In this document: positions 1 to 8,021 of the stretch, piece after piece
Numbering within the stretch: the first letter of the stretch is position 1
Layout: the number at the start of each line of letters is the position of its first letter
NCBI GenBank assembly: GCA_934271235.1
Contig: CAKQQT010000005.1
Span: 62,001 to 126,000 of the forward strand
Direction of reading: 5' to 3'
Length of the DNA: 64,000 bases
DNA from: an uncultured Clostridia bacterium
Lineage (GTDB): Bacteria > Bacillota > Clostridia > Peptostreptococcales > Anaerovoracaceae
Translations under genes and position numbers: made by a program
The notes under the pieces: generated by a model
What the model saw: the letters and a program-made list of their open reading frames with translations, nothing else
Databases searched by the model: none
Told to the model about the DNA's origin: nothing

Positions 1-842
1 TTCCGCGCGTAGTCCGGGCTGTCGTTGACGCCCTTGACCAGTGTATATTCAAAGGTGATGCGCCGCGCGGTCGTTTCTGTATAAGTCCGGCAAGCCTCCA
101 GCAGTGCTTCCATTGGATAGGCTTGATTGACAGGCATGATCGCATCCCGCATCTCGTTGCTGACCGCGTGCAGGGAAATCGCCAGATTGACCTGCGAGAA
201 ATCCTCTGCAAAACGCGCGATCATCGGTACCAGACCGCAAGTCGAAACGGTGATATTGCGCATGCCGATATTGAGTCCGTTCGGGTCGTTGATGATGCGG
301 ATAAACTTCGCGAGATTCTCATAATTGTCAAACGGTTCGCCGGTCCCCATCACCACCACATGACTGATGCGCTGCCCGGTCTCCCGCTGCGCAGCCAGGA
401 TCTGCCCGGCGATCTCGCCGGGTGTCAGATTCCGTTTCAGTCCGCCGATGGTCGAAGCGCAGAAGCGGCAGCCCATGCGGCAGCCAGCTTGTGAAGAGAC
501 ACAGATTGAATTACCGAATTTATACTGCATGAACACGCTTTCGATCGCGTTGCCGTCCGCAAGCCGAAAGAGAAACTTGCGCGTGCCGTCGATCTTAGAA
601 ACCTGCATCCGCAGGACTTCCAAAGATGGTATTGCAGCCTGTGCCGCGAGTTTCTCACGCAGTGTCTTCGGCAGATTATTCATTTCCGCAAAGCTCTGTG
701 CACCGCTGCGAAAACTCCCGTCTTTCGCCATGCCGCCGTAGATCCAGCCGAAGATCTGCTTCGCGCGGAACTTCGGTTCCCGCAGCGTTTCTGTCACAAA
801 GCGCTCCAGCTCTTGATACTCCAAATTTGTCAAATCTATCAT
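1..842 (-). CDS. rlmN: 23S rRNA (adenine2503-C2)/tRNA methyltransferase RlmN, partial
   Basis: Radical-SAM enzyme that methylates C2 of A2503 in 23S rRNA and A37 of some tRNAs. Translating the minus strand from the ATG at 842 gives an N-terminal helical domain and then the CX3CX2C cluster CRMGCRFC at residues 121-128, which binds the 4Fe-4S. The GTGEP-type SAM motif (VVMGTGEPFDNY) follows, then an SLHAV stretch typical of RlmN. The reading frame runs off the left edge after about 280 codons of an expected 340-350, so the C-terminus with its catalytic Cys is missing from the window. The start codon overlaps the TGA of the upstream acetyltransferase gene as ATGA, so translation is probably coupled. 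Confidence 0.95.
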   Translation of the reverse strand, partial: MIDLTNLEYQELERFVTETLREPKFRAKQIFGWIYGGMAKDGSFRSGAQSFAEMNNLPKTLREKLAAQAAIPSLEVLRMQVSKIDGTRKFLFRLADGNAIESVFMQYKFGNSICVSSQAGCRMGCRFCASTIGGLKRNLTPGEIAGQILAAQRETGQRISHVVVMGTGEPFDNYENLAKFIRIINDPNGLNIGMRNITVSTCGLVPMIARFAEDFSQVNLAISLHAVSNEMRDAIMPVNQAYPMEALLEACRTYTETTARRITFEYTLVKGVNDSPDYAR

Positions 843-1378
843 CGTTTCATTTCCTTTTTTTCTGCAGGATCCGCTGTCAGCTGATACGCGATCCGCGGCG
901 TACCGTCGGCCTGAAAAATAATGCCGCATTCCCGGAATCCGAGCCGCTCGCAGGCCCGCCGCATGGTTGTGTTCTGTTCATGCGTATCCATGCGGATCTC
1001 GGGGCTCTGTGTCAAACAATATTGCAGACACTCTCGCAGCATGCCTCTGCGTGTTCCGTCGCTTGCCATTCTGTGGATCGTGCCGTATGGTTCTTCATTC
1101 GGCCAGCTTCCGTTTTCAATATATCCGTAAGTCGGGTCCTCTCCGATGATGAAAGAAAAAACGCCATGGATAGCTTCCTGCCGGTCCGTCTGCTCTTCCG
1201 CTTCGTCAAGCCAGACAAAAAACTGTCCCTGCTCGATATCCCGCCGGATCAGCTCCGGCGACGGATATCCGTTTACCCACTGCGCGGCATTTCCCTCGCC
1301 GCGCATATAGCAGCGGCCGGCATCCAGGATCTGCATAGCTTTCTCAAGATCCTCGATCTTTGCTTCTCTTACGATCAT
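839..1378 (-). CDS. GNAT family N-acetyltransferase
   Basis: A 179-residue protein of the GNAT fold (acetyl-CoA-dependent N-acyl transfer). It starts MIVREAKIEDLEKAMQI, the usual beta1-alpha1 opening, and ends with a motif-B-like segment THEQNTTMRRACERLGFREC. The pattern 'N..M.+.+E+LGF' is common in small acetyltransferases acting on amino acids or small molecules. The reading frame extends 12 codons further upstream, but the ATG at 1378 is preferred because AAAGGAG lies 7 nt before it. It overlaps rlmN by 4 nt downstream. The substrate cannot be told from sequence. Confidence 0.88.
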   Translation of the reverse strand: MIVREAKIEDLEKAMQILDAGRCYMRGEGNAAQWVNGYPSPELIRRDIEQGQFFVWLDEAEEQTDRQEAIHGVFSFIIGEDPTYGYIENGSWPNEEPYGTIHRMASDGTRRGMLRECLQYCLTQSPEIRMDTHEQNTTMRRACERLGFRECGIIFQADGTPRIAYQLTADPAEKKEMKR

Positions 1379-1397
1379 ACGCCGTCTCCTTTTATCC

Positions 1398-1844
1398 TTA
1401 TTCTGCGCCTTCATCCAACTTGCGTCCGCATTTACGGCAGAAGGTGTAAGTTTCTTTCACCGGCGCGCCGCAGTACGGGCAGAAATTGTTTTCGCTCTGC
1501 GGTACGGCATGAAAATGTTCTCCCTGCGATCCCGGAGCTTCGGCGTCCGTTCTTTCGTCGCTGTCGGCTTTGGCGTTCCTGCCGAACCTTTCGTTCAGCG
1601 GGTCCTCTTCTTCTCCCTCATCGACAATGTCGAATGCGGAGTATCGCTTTTCTCCGGCAGCGTTTTTCATATTGTAGATCACGCCGACGACCGCCATCAC
1701 AACGAAAATAATGCCGAATGCGGCAAAGAACGGCACGCCCGTCTGCGCAGCCATAATGGTCCAAAATATGCCGAAAACAGCAGCTCCGATCCCGGCGATC
1801 CCGCTCATCATCGATGGGCCTCTGCCCGGTTTGATACTTTTCAT
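1398..1844 (-). CDS. two-TM membrane protein with C-terminal zinc ribbon
   Basis: A 148-residue protein. Two hydrophobic segments at about residues 12-35 and 38-57 form a membrane hairpin. An acidic linker follows (about 65-110), then a C-terminal double-CXXC zinc ribbon (CPYCG near 122 and CRKCG near 136). This layout is widespread in Firmicutes and has no assigned enzyme activity; the ribbon is probably cytoplasmic. The start has a GAGGAAAG ribosome-binding site. It is the first gene of a short run into the acetyltransferase and rlmN. Function unknown. Confidence 0.8.
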   Translation of the reverse strand: MKSIKPGRGPSMMSGIAGIGAAVFGIFWTIMAAQTGVPFFAAFGIIFVVMAVVGVIYNMKNAAGEKRYSAFDIVDEGEEEDPLNERFGRNAKADSDERTDAEAPGSQGEHFHAVPQSENNFCPYCGAPVKETYTFCRKCGRKLDEGAE

Positions 1845-1881
1845 CTTTCCTCGTCCCCCTTAAATTGTATGAAATTTCTAC

Positions 1882-1998
1882 TTGTATTCCAATCTATGCT
1901 GTGATAGAATAAAAGCAAGAGGTAAGCCAAACGGCTACCGGTGTAGATTATTTAAAAAAATAACCGCCACATTTTGACCGAGGGGCGGTTATTTTTTT
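1882..1998 (+). ncRNA. antisense RNA antitoxin of a type I toxin-antitoxin-like pair (copy 1)
   Basis: A promoter TTGTAT-N17-TAGAAT (1882-1910) drives a short plus-strand RNA starting near 1917. It contains a small stem-loop (GGTAAGCC/GGCTACC, about 1920-1939) and ends at a bidirectional hairpin (1953-1998). Its 3' end overlaps the 3' end of the minus-strand toxin mRNA. That is the arrangement of RatA-TxpA and BsrG-SR4 type pairs. A second copy with the same spacing of parts lies at 13405-13516. The architecture is read directly; antitoxin function is inferred. Confidence 0.7.
1953..1998. terminator. bidirectional terminator shared by toxin mRNA and antisense RNA (copy 1)
   Basis: Stem AATAACCGCC / GGGCGGTTATT with A-rich and T-rich flanks on both sides, so it can end transcripts from either direction. 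Confidence 0.75.
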
Positions 1999-2072
1999 AT
2001 GTAAGCAATCAGCAGAGTTACAACTAAACTTGTGAAGGTCAGACCTAACATCAGTATTTCATAATCCGTCAT
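1989..2072 (-). CDS. 27-residue holin-like membrane toxin peptide (type I TA, copy 1)
   Basis: A very short ORF (ATG at 2072) preceded by the strong Shine-Dalgarno AAAGGGGGTGA. The peptide begins MTDYEILMLGL, continues as one hydrophobic helix, and ends in two lysines. The family of small holin-like toxins in Firmicutes (MTVYE...-type openings, single TM, basic tail) has this form. Its mRNA starts from TTGTTC-N17-TAAAAT (2127-2155) and ends at the hairpin shared with the antisense RNA. Toxicity is inferred from family likeness and from the antisense partner. Confidence 0.72.
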   Translation of the reverse strand: MTDYEILMLGLTFTSLVVTLLIAYIKK

Positions 2073-2126
2073 TTACTCACCCCCTTTCGGGGTAACCGCT
2101 CTTTGGCTCGTCCTCTTGCTGCATCT

Positions 2127-2155
2127 ATTTTACCATAAATCGCAGCCAAGAACAA
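2127..2155 (-). promoter_or_regulatory. promoter of toxin mRNA (copy 1)
   Basis: On the minus strand: -35 TTGTTC, 17-bp spacer, -10 TAAAAT. The transcript would begin near 2120 with AGCAAGAGG, the same 5' sequence that begins the antisense RNA on the other strand. The pair is therefore bordered by inverted copies of a short leader. Confidence 0.7.
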
Positions 2156-2175
2156 GCGTTCTTTGTCTATTTCTT

Positions 2176-2880
2176 CTATTTTTTGATTTTCCGCAAGGCC
2201 CGCATCACGATCTCGGCTGCCTTGTCCGCCGCTTTTTTCTCAAACGCCGCGTAGTCTTCCTGCGCGCCGCCGTCCGCAAGATCGGAAATACAGCGGACGA
2301 TCCCGATCGGCACCTTATTGACATAGGCCGTATGCGCCACCGCGCAGCTCTCCATTTCCACACATAACGTCCGCGGGAAACGCGCTTTCAGCAGGCTTTT
2401 CTGTTCCGAGTCGGTCACAAAAGCGTCGCCGGTAAGGATCAGTCCTTGGTGTGCCTTTGTCCCGTCCTGCTTCTCCTCGCACTGTTCTTTCGCGCTCTGC
2501 AGCAGGATCCCGGTCAGCTGCGGATCGGTCTCAAAAAACTCCCGGTACGGAAACAGTTCGGTCAGCTGCGATCTTCTGACGTCATGATAGGTCAGCCGCT
2601 CCGCCGCCACCACATCCAGATGCCGGACCGCCGGGTCCAGGCTTCCCGCGATACCGGTATGGAGCAGTCGGTCAACGCCAAAGCGGTCGAGCATCAGCTG
2701 CGTATAGATCGCCGCATTGATCTTGCCGACGCCGCAAGTCGAAAGGACTGTCGGATGACCACAAAGCGTTCCCTCGTAGTATTTCATGCCGTTATATTCC
2801 GATGTTTTCACGTTTTCCATGGCGGACGCAAGCAGCTCCGCCTCGACCCACATGGCCGAAAGAATACCGATCCTGTTCAT
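2176..2880 (-). CDS. mtnN: 5'-methylthioadenosine/S-adenosylhomocysteine nucleosidase
   Basis: Cytoplasmic nucleosidase (Pfs/MtnN) that splits adenine from methylthioadenosine and S-adenosylhomocysteine, feeding methyl recycling and autoinducer-2 precursors. At 234 residues it has the family's usual length. It opens IGILSAMWVEAELL with the catalytic Glu near residue 13, then STCGVGKINAA (ribose/phosphate-side loop), GIAGSL, the CVEMES segment whose Glu binds the ribose, and CISDLAD with the catalytic Asp. No close operon partner; a 215-bp gap with the ileS terminator lies upstream. Confidence 0.95.
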   Translation of the reverse strand: MNRIGILSAMWVEAELLASAMENVKTSEYNGMKYYEGTLCGHPTVLSTCGVGKINAAIYTQLMLDRFGVDRLLHTGIAGSLDPAVRHLDVVAAERLTYHDVRRSQLTELFPYREFFETDPQLTGILLQSAKEQCEEKQDGTKAHQGLILTGDAFVTDSEQKSLLKARFPRTLCVEMESCAVAHTAYVNKVPIGIVRCISDLADGGAQEDYAAFEKKAADKAAEIVMRALRKIKK

Positions 2881-2992
2881 CTTGTATCACCTCTCTATTA
2901 TTTTAATATACAAGTCTTTTTTTGTCCACTGATTTGTGGATTTACGGATCTGCGGAGAAGTCGTCCGATGTCGTTCCGAGGCGCGTTTTTTC

Positions 2993-3034
2993 AAAAAAAG
3001 ATACAGCACAGTTTTGTTCCTATGCTGTATCTCG
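2993..3034 (-). terminator. rho-independent terminator of ileS
   Basis: Ten-bp stem AGATACAGCA/TGCTGTATCT followed on the minus strand by a run of seven T, about 60 bp after the ileS stop. Confidence 0.85.
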
Positions 3035-3095
3035 ATTTCATCTTGTTGGTCTTCGCTTCGCCTTGCTTGCCTTGGCTCAGCGTTTCGTCTGCGTG

Positions 3096-6000
3096 CTATA
3101 CGCGTGCCACCTGAATGCCGGTCTTATGTCCGTTCAGGTCGTAAGTGCTGTCGCAAGCGCCGTCCTTGAGTTCGACTGCCAGCGTTTCGCTCTTGATATA
3201 ATCTTCGTGTTTCGCGACCGCGGCTTTGACAGCATCGTCCGCGTCCACGGTGATCGCGATCTTGTCCATCATTTCATAATCGGCCTGTTTACGCAGCTGC
3301 TGCACCTTGGATACCAGCTCTCTTGCCAGGCCTTCATCTACCAGCTCCGGCGTCAAGGTCGTATCCAGAATGGTGAAGATATTGTTTTCCATCGCGACCG
3401 CAAAGCCTTCTTTTGCGGTGATGCGGATATCCAAGAATTCCTTGGTGATCTCAAATGCTTCTCCATCCAGCGTCAGGACCGTTTTGCCTTCTGCTTCCAC
3501 TTTTGCGATGAAAGCTGCCGGTTCTTCCTTGCCGAGTGCAGCCGCGAATGCCTTGATCTTGCTGCCCAGTACCGGCCCTGCAGTCTTGAAATTCGGCTTC
3601 AAAGAGAAGTTCATATATTGATCGAGATTCTTCTCAAAGACCACTTTCTTAACGTTCAGTTCTTCCATGATCAATGGTACCAGGTCACCGATCAATGCTT
3701 CATATTTGCCGTCTACCAGCACTTCCGAAAGCGGCTGACGTACTTTGATCCTCTCTTTTTCACGCGTACCGCGACCGAGCCCTACCAAGGCTCTGACGAT
3801 ATCCATACGTTCTTCCACGCCCTTGTCTACCAGGGACAGATCGGCCTTCGGGAAGAAGGCAACGTGAACGGTATCTTCACCGGTCAGATCGGTATAGATC
3901 TCATCCGCGATGAACGGTGCGATCGGTGCGATCAGTTTGGCAACGCCGACCAGGATCTCATAAGTCGTCGCGTAAACACTCTTCTTGTCTTCCGTCAGTT
4001 CTTCTGCATAGAATCTACGACGTGCACGACGGATATACCAGTTGGACAGATCTTCTGCCACAAAATCGGTAATCGCTCTGACGGTTCTCATATGGTCATA
4101 TTGATCCATATCTTCCGTTACATCGTGTACGAGCTGATTGTATTTGCTGAGGATCCAGCGATCGAGTTCCGGTCTCTTTGCATAGTCGACCGTAAAGGTT
4201 CTCGGATCGATATCATCCTGATTTGCGTAAAGGACAAAGAAGTTATATACGTTCCGCAGGGTTCCGAAGAACTTGCTGACCACGTCTTTGAGGCCTTCTT
4301 CGTCGAACTTGGTCGGCGTCCATGCAGGCGATACGGACAACAGATACCATCTGGTCGCATCCGCGCCGTATTTATCCAGCATTTCAAACGGCGATACGGT
4401 ATTGCCCTTGTGCTTGGACATCTTTTTACCCTCTTTGTCGAGGATCAGGTCGTTGACCAGTACGTTTCTGTATGGCGCACAGCCTTTGACAATTGTAGAA
4501 ACTGCCATCAGCGAATAGAACCAGCCTCTGGTCTGGTCGATGCCTTCGCAGATGAAGTCTGCCGGGAACAGCTGATCAAAGTCCTCCGTGTGTTCAAACG
4601 GATAATGCCACTGTGCGAACGGCATGGAACCGGAGTCAAACCAGCAGTCCATAACTTCCGGGATTCTGTGCATCGGCTTGCCGCATTCCGGGCAGGTCAA
4701 GGTCACATCATCCACATACGGTCTGTGCAGCTCGATCGATTCATCGATATTTTCGTTTGCCAGTTCCACCAGCTCTTTCCTGGAGCCGACGCAGTGCAGA
4801 TGACCGCATTCGCATCTCCAGATCGGGATCGGCGTGCCCCAGTATCTGGAACGGGAGATCGCCCAGTCTTTGACTTCTGCCAGCCAGTTGCCGAAACGCT
4901 TTTCGCCGACATATTCCGGATACCAGTTGACTGTATTATTGTTTGCAACGAGCTGATCCTTCAGCTTAGACATTTCGATATACCAGGATGGCTTTGCATA
5001 ATAAACCAGCGGCGTATCGCATCTCCAGCAGTGCGGATAGTTATGCTCTAATTTTTCTTTTTTATAGATCTTATCGCCCTCTGCCAGATATTTGATGATC
5101 TCGACATCCAGGCCATCTTCCATAACGAAACGGCCTTTCCAAGGCGTTTCGGTATATTTTCCGCGTTCATCGACCGGCTGCAGTACCGCAAGGTTATATT
5201 TGCGGCCGCACTGATAGTCATCTTCACCGAAGGCCGGCGCGGTGTGAACGATGCCGGTACCGTCTTCTGTGGAAACGTAGTCCATGCAGGTAACGATGAA
5301 CGCCGCTTTGTTCTTGTCCGGTACGCAGAACGGCATCAGCTGTTCGTATTCCCAGTATTCCATGTCACGGCCCTTGAGTTCTTCGAGCACTTCGTATTCG
5401 TCGCCCGCGAGCACTTTCGGTGCCAGTCCCTTGGATACATAGAAGATATTGCCCTCATTGTCACCGGAAGTCATCTTGACCTTGACATAATCGATGTCCG
5501 GGCCGACGGTCAGCGCGATGTTGGAAGCCAGGGTCCAAGGGGTTGTCGTCCACGCGAGAAAATATTCGTTGTCGGTACCTTTTTTCTTGAATTTGCAGGT
5601 CAGGGTGTTGACTTTGACCATCTTATACCCTTGTGCAACTTCATGGGATGCCAGACCGGTTCCGCAGCGCGGGCAGTACGGCAGGATCTTGTGTCCCTCG
5701 TAGATCAGGCCCATATCGAAGGCTTTTTTGAGGATCCACCAGCCGGTTTCGATATAATCGTTATCCAGCGTGATATAGGGGTGATCCATGTCAGCCATAT
5801 AAGCCATGCGGTCGGACATATCCGTCCACATATTGGTATAGGTGAAAACAGATTCGCGGCACTTTTCGTTGAATTCCTTGATACCGTAAGCTTCGATATC
5901 CTGCTTGCCGGAGAATCCGAGCTGCTTTTCTACTTCGATCTCGACCGGGAGTCCGTGGGTATCCCAGCCGCCTTTTCTCTTGACCTGATAGCCCTGCATC

Positions 6001-6215
6001 GTCTTGTAACGGTTGATGGAGTCCTTCAGAGTTCTCGCCATCACGTGGTGGATGCCCGGCTTGCCGTTCGCCGTCGGGGGTCCTTCATAGAATACGAAAG
6101 ATGGTGCGCCCTCGCGCGCGGAGACGCATTTGTGCAGCAGGTCTTCTTCTTTCCATTTCGCTACCTGTTCCTTTTGCACTTCTGCAATCGGTTTTTCTGA
6201 TAAGTTCTTAAACAT
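3096..6215 (-). CDS. ileS: isoleucyl-tRNA synthetase (type 2, eukaryote-like)
   Basis: Class I synthetase charging tRNA-Ile, 1039 residues. The HIGH motif appears as GIHHVMAR and the KMSKS loop as KKMSKHKGN. The CP1 editing domain follows the WDTHGLP motif and the C-terminal anticodon-binding region is intact. Length and the GxHHVMAR signature fit the IleS2 clade, which is typically less sensitive to mupirocin (family knowledge; not testable here). A longer frame runs 19 codons upstream into the leader, but MFKNLSEKPI at 6215 has GAGGAAAGG before it. It is controlled by the T-box leader immediately upstream and terminated at 2993-3034. Confidence 0.97.
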   Translation of the reverse strand: MFKNLSEKPIAEVQKEQVAKWKEEDLLHKCVSAREGAPSFVFYEGPPTANGKPGIHHVMARTLKDSINRYKTMQGYQVKRKGGWDTHGLPVEIEVEKQLGFSGKQDIEAYGIKEFNEKCRESVFTYTNMWTDMSDRMAYMADMDHPYITLDNDYIETGWWILKKAFDMGLIYEGHKILPYCPRCGTGLASHEVAQGYKMVKVNTLTCKFKKKGTDNEYFLAWTTTPWTLASNIALTVGPDIDYVKVKMTSGDNEGNIFYVSKGLAPKVLAGDEYEVLEELKGRDMEYWEYEQLMPFCVPDKNKAAFIVTCMDYVSTEDGTGIVHTAPAFGEDDYQCGRKYNLAVLQPVDERGKYTETPWKGRFVMEDGLDVEIIKYLAEGDKIYKKEKLEHNYPHCWRCDTPLVYYAKPSWYIEMSKLKDQLVANNNTVNWYPEYVGEKRFGNWLAEVKDWAISRSRYWGTPIPIWRCECGHLHCVGSRKELVELANENIDESIELHRPYVDDVTLTCPECGKPMHRIPEVMDCWFDSGSMPFAQWHYPFEHTEDFDQLFPADFICEGIDQTRGWFYSLMAVSTIVKGCAPYRNVLVNDLILDKEGKKMSKHKGNTVSPFEMLDKYGADATRWYLLSVSPAWTPTKFDEEGLKDVVSKFFGTLRNVYNFFVLYANQDDIDPRTFTVDYAKRPELDRWILSKYNQLVHDVTEDMDQYDHMRTVRAITDFVAEDLSNWYIRRARRRFYAEELTEDKKSVYATTYEILVGVAKLIAPIAPFIADEIYTDLTGEDTVHVAFFPKADLSLVDKGVEERMDIVRALVGLGRGTREKERIKVRQPLSEVLVDGKYEALIGDLVPLIMEELNVKKVVFEKNLDQYMNFSLKPNFKTAGPVLGSKIKAFAAALGKEEPAAFIAKVEAEGKTVLTLDGEAFEITKEFLDIRITAKEGFAVAMENNIFTILDTTLTPELVDEGLARELVSKVQQLRKQADYEMMDKIAITVDADDAVKAAVAKHEDYIKSETLAVELKDGACDSTYDLNGHKTGIQVARV

Positions 6216-6492
6216 ATTGAATCCTTTCCTCATTGGTTCTTTACAGAAAAAAATCCCTAAACCAATGATCACATTGATTTAGGGACGATTATACATAAAC
6301 CGCGGTACCACCCTAATTGCGAGCCTCAAACAAGGCCGCCTCTCTTTAGTGTGTCAGACTCCGGAGTGATATTCGCACAGGACACGCCCCGCAACTCTCT
6401 CAGCTCCTGCCGCAAACGGCATTCAGAATCGCTCTCTGTAAGGTTTGTCGTCCGGCTACTGGTTCCTTCACCGTCTGAAAATATTTGATTAC
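6216..6492 (-). promoter_or_regulatory. T-box leader of ileS (tRNA-Ile-sensing riboswitch)
   Basis: Contains the T-box core AGGGTGGTACCGCGG (6300-6315) and then a terminator hairpin CCCTAAATCAATG/CATTGGTTTAGGG with a T run (about 6246-6288). A candidate specifier triplet ATC (Ile) lies at 6368-6370 within GAATATCACTCC. Uncharged tRNA-Ile would favour the antiterminator and raise ileS expression. Confidence 0.93.
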
Positions 6493-6498
6493 CACACT

Positions 6499-6527
6499 AT
6501 TGTACTTGCCTTGTCCGCAAAAGTCAA
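6499..6527 (-). promoter_or_regulatory. promoter of the ileS T-box transcript
   Basis: Minus strand TTGACT, 17-bp spacer, TACAAT; start of transcription expected near 6492. Confidence 0.8.
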
Positions 6528-6534
6528 GAGGTTT

Positions 6535-6909
6535 TTATGCTTCCCACAGTCCGTGCAGATTGCAGTATGCGTAAACGGCTTCTACGGCGTCGCCTTCTGC
6601 CAGCGCGAAGCAGACTTCCGGCTTTTCGCCCGGTTTCAGGTGCTTGAGCTGTGTACCGTTCTGTGTTGTCAGGCTGATCCATTCGATGAAGTGTTCCGCC
6701 AGCATCGGGTGCTCGACGCTGCCGACTGCGACTTTCACCAGACCGTTCTCCACGCTGTAAACCGGAACGTGCTTTTCAACCGACGCGTCCACAGTGCCCG
6801 GCACCAGTTCCTGCATGGCTTCTCCGCAGCATACAACCGGCACGCCCTTGTCTTCGATCTTTTCGATGATGTTTCCGCAATGTGCGCATTTATAAAATTT
6901 CTGTTTCAT
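6535..6909 (-). CDS. dfx: desulfoferrodoxin (superoxide reductase)
   Basis: Cytoplasmic enzyme reducing superoxide to peroxide in anaerobes, 124 residues. The N-terminal desulforedoxin-type domain has its four Cys as CAHCG (8-12) and VCCGEAM (26-32), so this is a 2Fe form. The C-terminal catalytic domain supplies the His4Cys site: EKHVPV (His), VEHPM (His), EHFIEW (His) and CNLHGLW (Cys and His). It is the last gene of perR-rbr-dfx, 54 bp after rbr, and is presumably expressed with them from the PerR-boxed promoter. Confidence 0.94.
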   Translation of the reverse strand: MKQKFYKCAHCGNIIEKIEDKGVPVVCCGEAMQELVPGTVDASVEKHVPVYSVENGLVKVAVGSVEHPMLAEHFIEWISLTTQNGTQLKHLKPGEKPEVCFALAEGDAVEAVYAYCNLHGLWEA

Positions 6910-6963
6910 TTTAAATTCCTCCTGATCTTCTTTTTATATTTTTCTGTATTTTTCGTGTTTTCT

Positions 6964-7509
6964 CTAGTAATTTTCTTTCCGTACTTCGAAGTAGCTCTGC
7001 GGATGATTGCAGGTCGGGCAAACGTCCGGCGCTTCTGTACCGACAACGATGTGTCCGCAGTTTCTGCATTCCCAAACTTTCACTTCGCTCTTTGCGAAAA
7101 CTTCCTGTGCTTCCACATTGTGCAGCAGCGCGCGATATCTTTCTTCGTGATGCTTTTCGATCTCACCGACCAGACGGAATTTTACTGCCAGCTCCGGAAA
7201 GCCCTCAGCCTCTGCTGTCTTGGCAAAATCCTCATACATATCGGTCCATTCGTAATTTTCGCCCTCTGCCGCCGCTGCGAGATTCTCTGCGGTATCGCCG
7301 ATGCCGGCAAGTTCTTTGAACCACATTTTCGCGTGTTCCTTTTCATTATCAGCCGTCTTTAAGAACAAAGCCGCGATCTGCTCGAAGCCCTGCTTCTTCG
7401 CGACGGACGCGAAATAAGTATATTTGTTTCTTGCCTGGGATTCTCCTGCGAATGCTGCTTCCAAGTTCTTTTCGGTTTGTGTTCCTGCGTATTTGGTCTG
7501 TTTTGCCAT
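6964..7509 (-). CDS. rbr: rubrerythrin (NADH/rubredoxin-linked peroxidase)
   Basis: A 181-residue peroxide-scavenging protein of anaerobes. The N-terminal ferritin-like four-helix domain carries di-iron ligands in [12 protein letters not shown] and [10 protein letters not shown] and again in [10 protein letters not shown]. The C-terminal rubredoxin domain has CRNCG and CPTCN (about residues 147 and 163). It takes electrons from a rubredoxin-type donor to reduce H2O2. It lies between perR and dfx, 21 bp after perR, which points to joint control by PerR. Confidence 0.96.
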   Translation of the reverse strand: MAKQTKYAGTQTEKNLEAAFAGESQARNKYTYFASVAKKQGFEQIAALFLKTADNEKEHAKMWFKELAGIGDTAENLAAAAEGENYEWTDMYEDFAKTAEAEGFPELAVKFRLVGEIEKHHEERYRALLHNVEAQEVFAKSEVKVWECRNCGHIVVGTEAPDVCPTCNHPQSYFEVRKENY

Positions 7510-7530
7510 GATTTTGATCTCCTTTTCTGA

Positions 7531-7929
7531 TTACTTTTGATTTTGATTGTCATCTGCTTTTAATTTTCGGCATGCGGGGCAGATAAAGCGGATCATCAGC
7601 TGATACGATACGATCTCATAGCCGAGCTGCCGCTCGATCGCCGGTGTCAGGTCTTCCAGCCGGATATCAAAGAGTTCCCCGCAGCGGGTACAGATCATGT
7701 GATCATGCCGGGTCGTATTATCGTATCGATCCGGCTGTCCTGGGTTGGAGATCCGGATGATCTTCCCCTGTGCCAGCAGCGTCTTCAGATTATTATATAC
7801 GGTTGCCTGCACGATTTTCGGATTTCTTTTTTTTGCTTCGATAAAGATCTGTTCGGCTGTCGGATGTTCTTTCGACTGTAAGATGATCTCCAGAAGCAGT
7901 TCGCTGTACTTTGACATGGTTTCCCTCAT
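7531..7929 (-). CDS. perR: Fur-family peroxide-responsive repressor PerR
   Basis: A winged-helix metalloregulator of 128-132 residues. The DNA-binding domain includes HPTAEQIFIEAKKRNPKI and ATVYNNLKTL (recognition helix). The HDHMICTRCGE motif supplies the Zn/Fe ligands, and CPAC near the C-terminus is the second half of the structural Cys4 zinc site. Two starts are possible: ATG at 7929 or ATG at 7917 (MSKYSELL, with GAGGGAAACC before it). It heads perR-rbr-dfx. PerR is preferred over Fur because of the target genes and the operator just upstream. Confidence 0.92.
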   Translation of the reverse strand: MRETMSKYSELLLEIILQSKEHPTAEQIFIEAKKRNPKIVQATVYNNLKTLLAQGKIIRISNPGQPDRYDNTTRHDHMICTRCGELFDIRLEDLTPAIERQLGYEIVSYQLMIRFICPACRKLKADDNQNQK

Positions 7930-7952
7930 GCGTTTCTCTTTATTTTTTAAAA

Positions 7953-8000
7953 TTAGAATAATTCTAAATATATATTACACAATACTTAGCTGTTTGTCAA
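7953..8000 (-). promoter_or_regulatory. perR promoter with PerR box
   Basis: Promoter TTGACA-N17-TAATAT on the minus strand (7972-8000). Just downstream of the -10 lies the perfect 15-bp palindrome TTAGAATTATTCTAA (7953-7967), close to the known PerR/Fur consensus. The position fits autoregulation and peroxide derepression of perR-rbr-dfx. Confidence 0.9.
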
Positions 8001-8021
8001 CTACTTTTTTTATCTTTTTTT

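Noticed and set aside
2922..5051. 709-codon plus-strand open frame antisense to ileS
   Set aside because: Mirror frame of a highly conserved synthetase; no ribosome-binding site and no recognisable domain.
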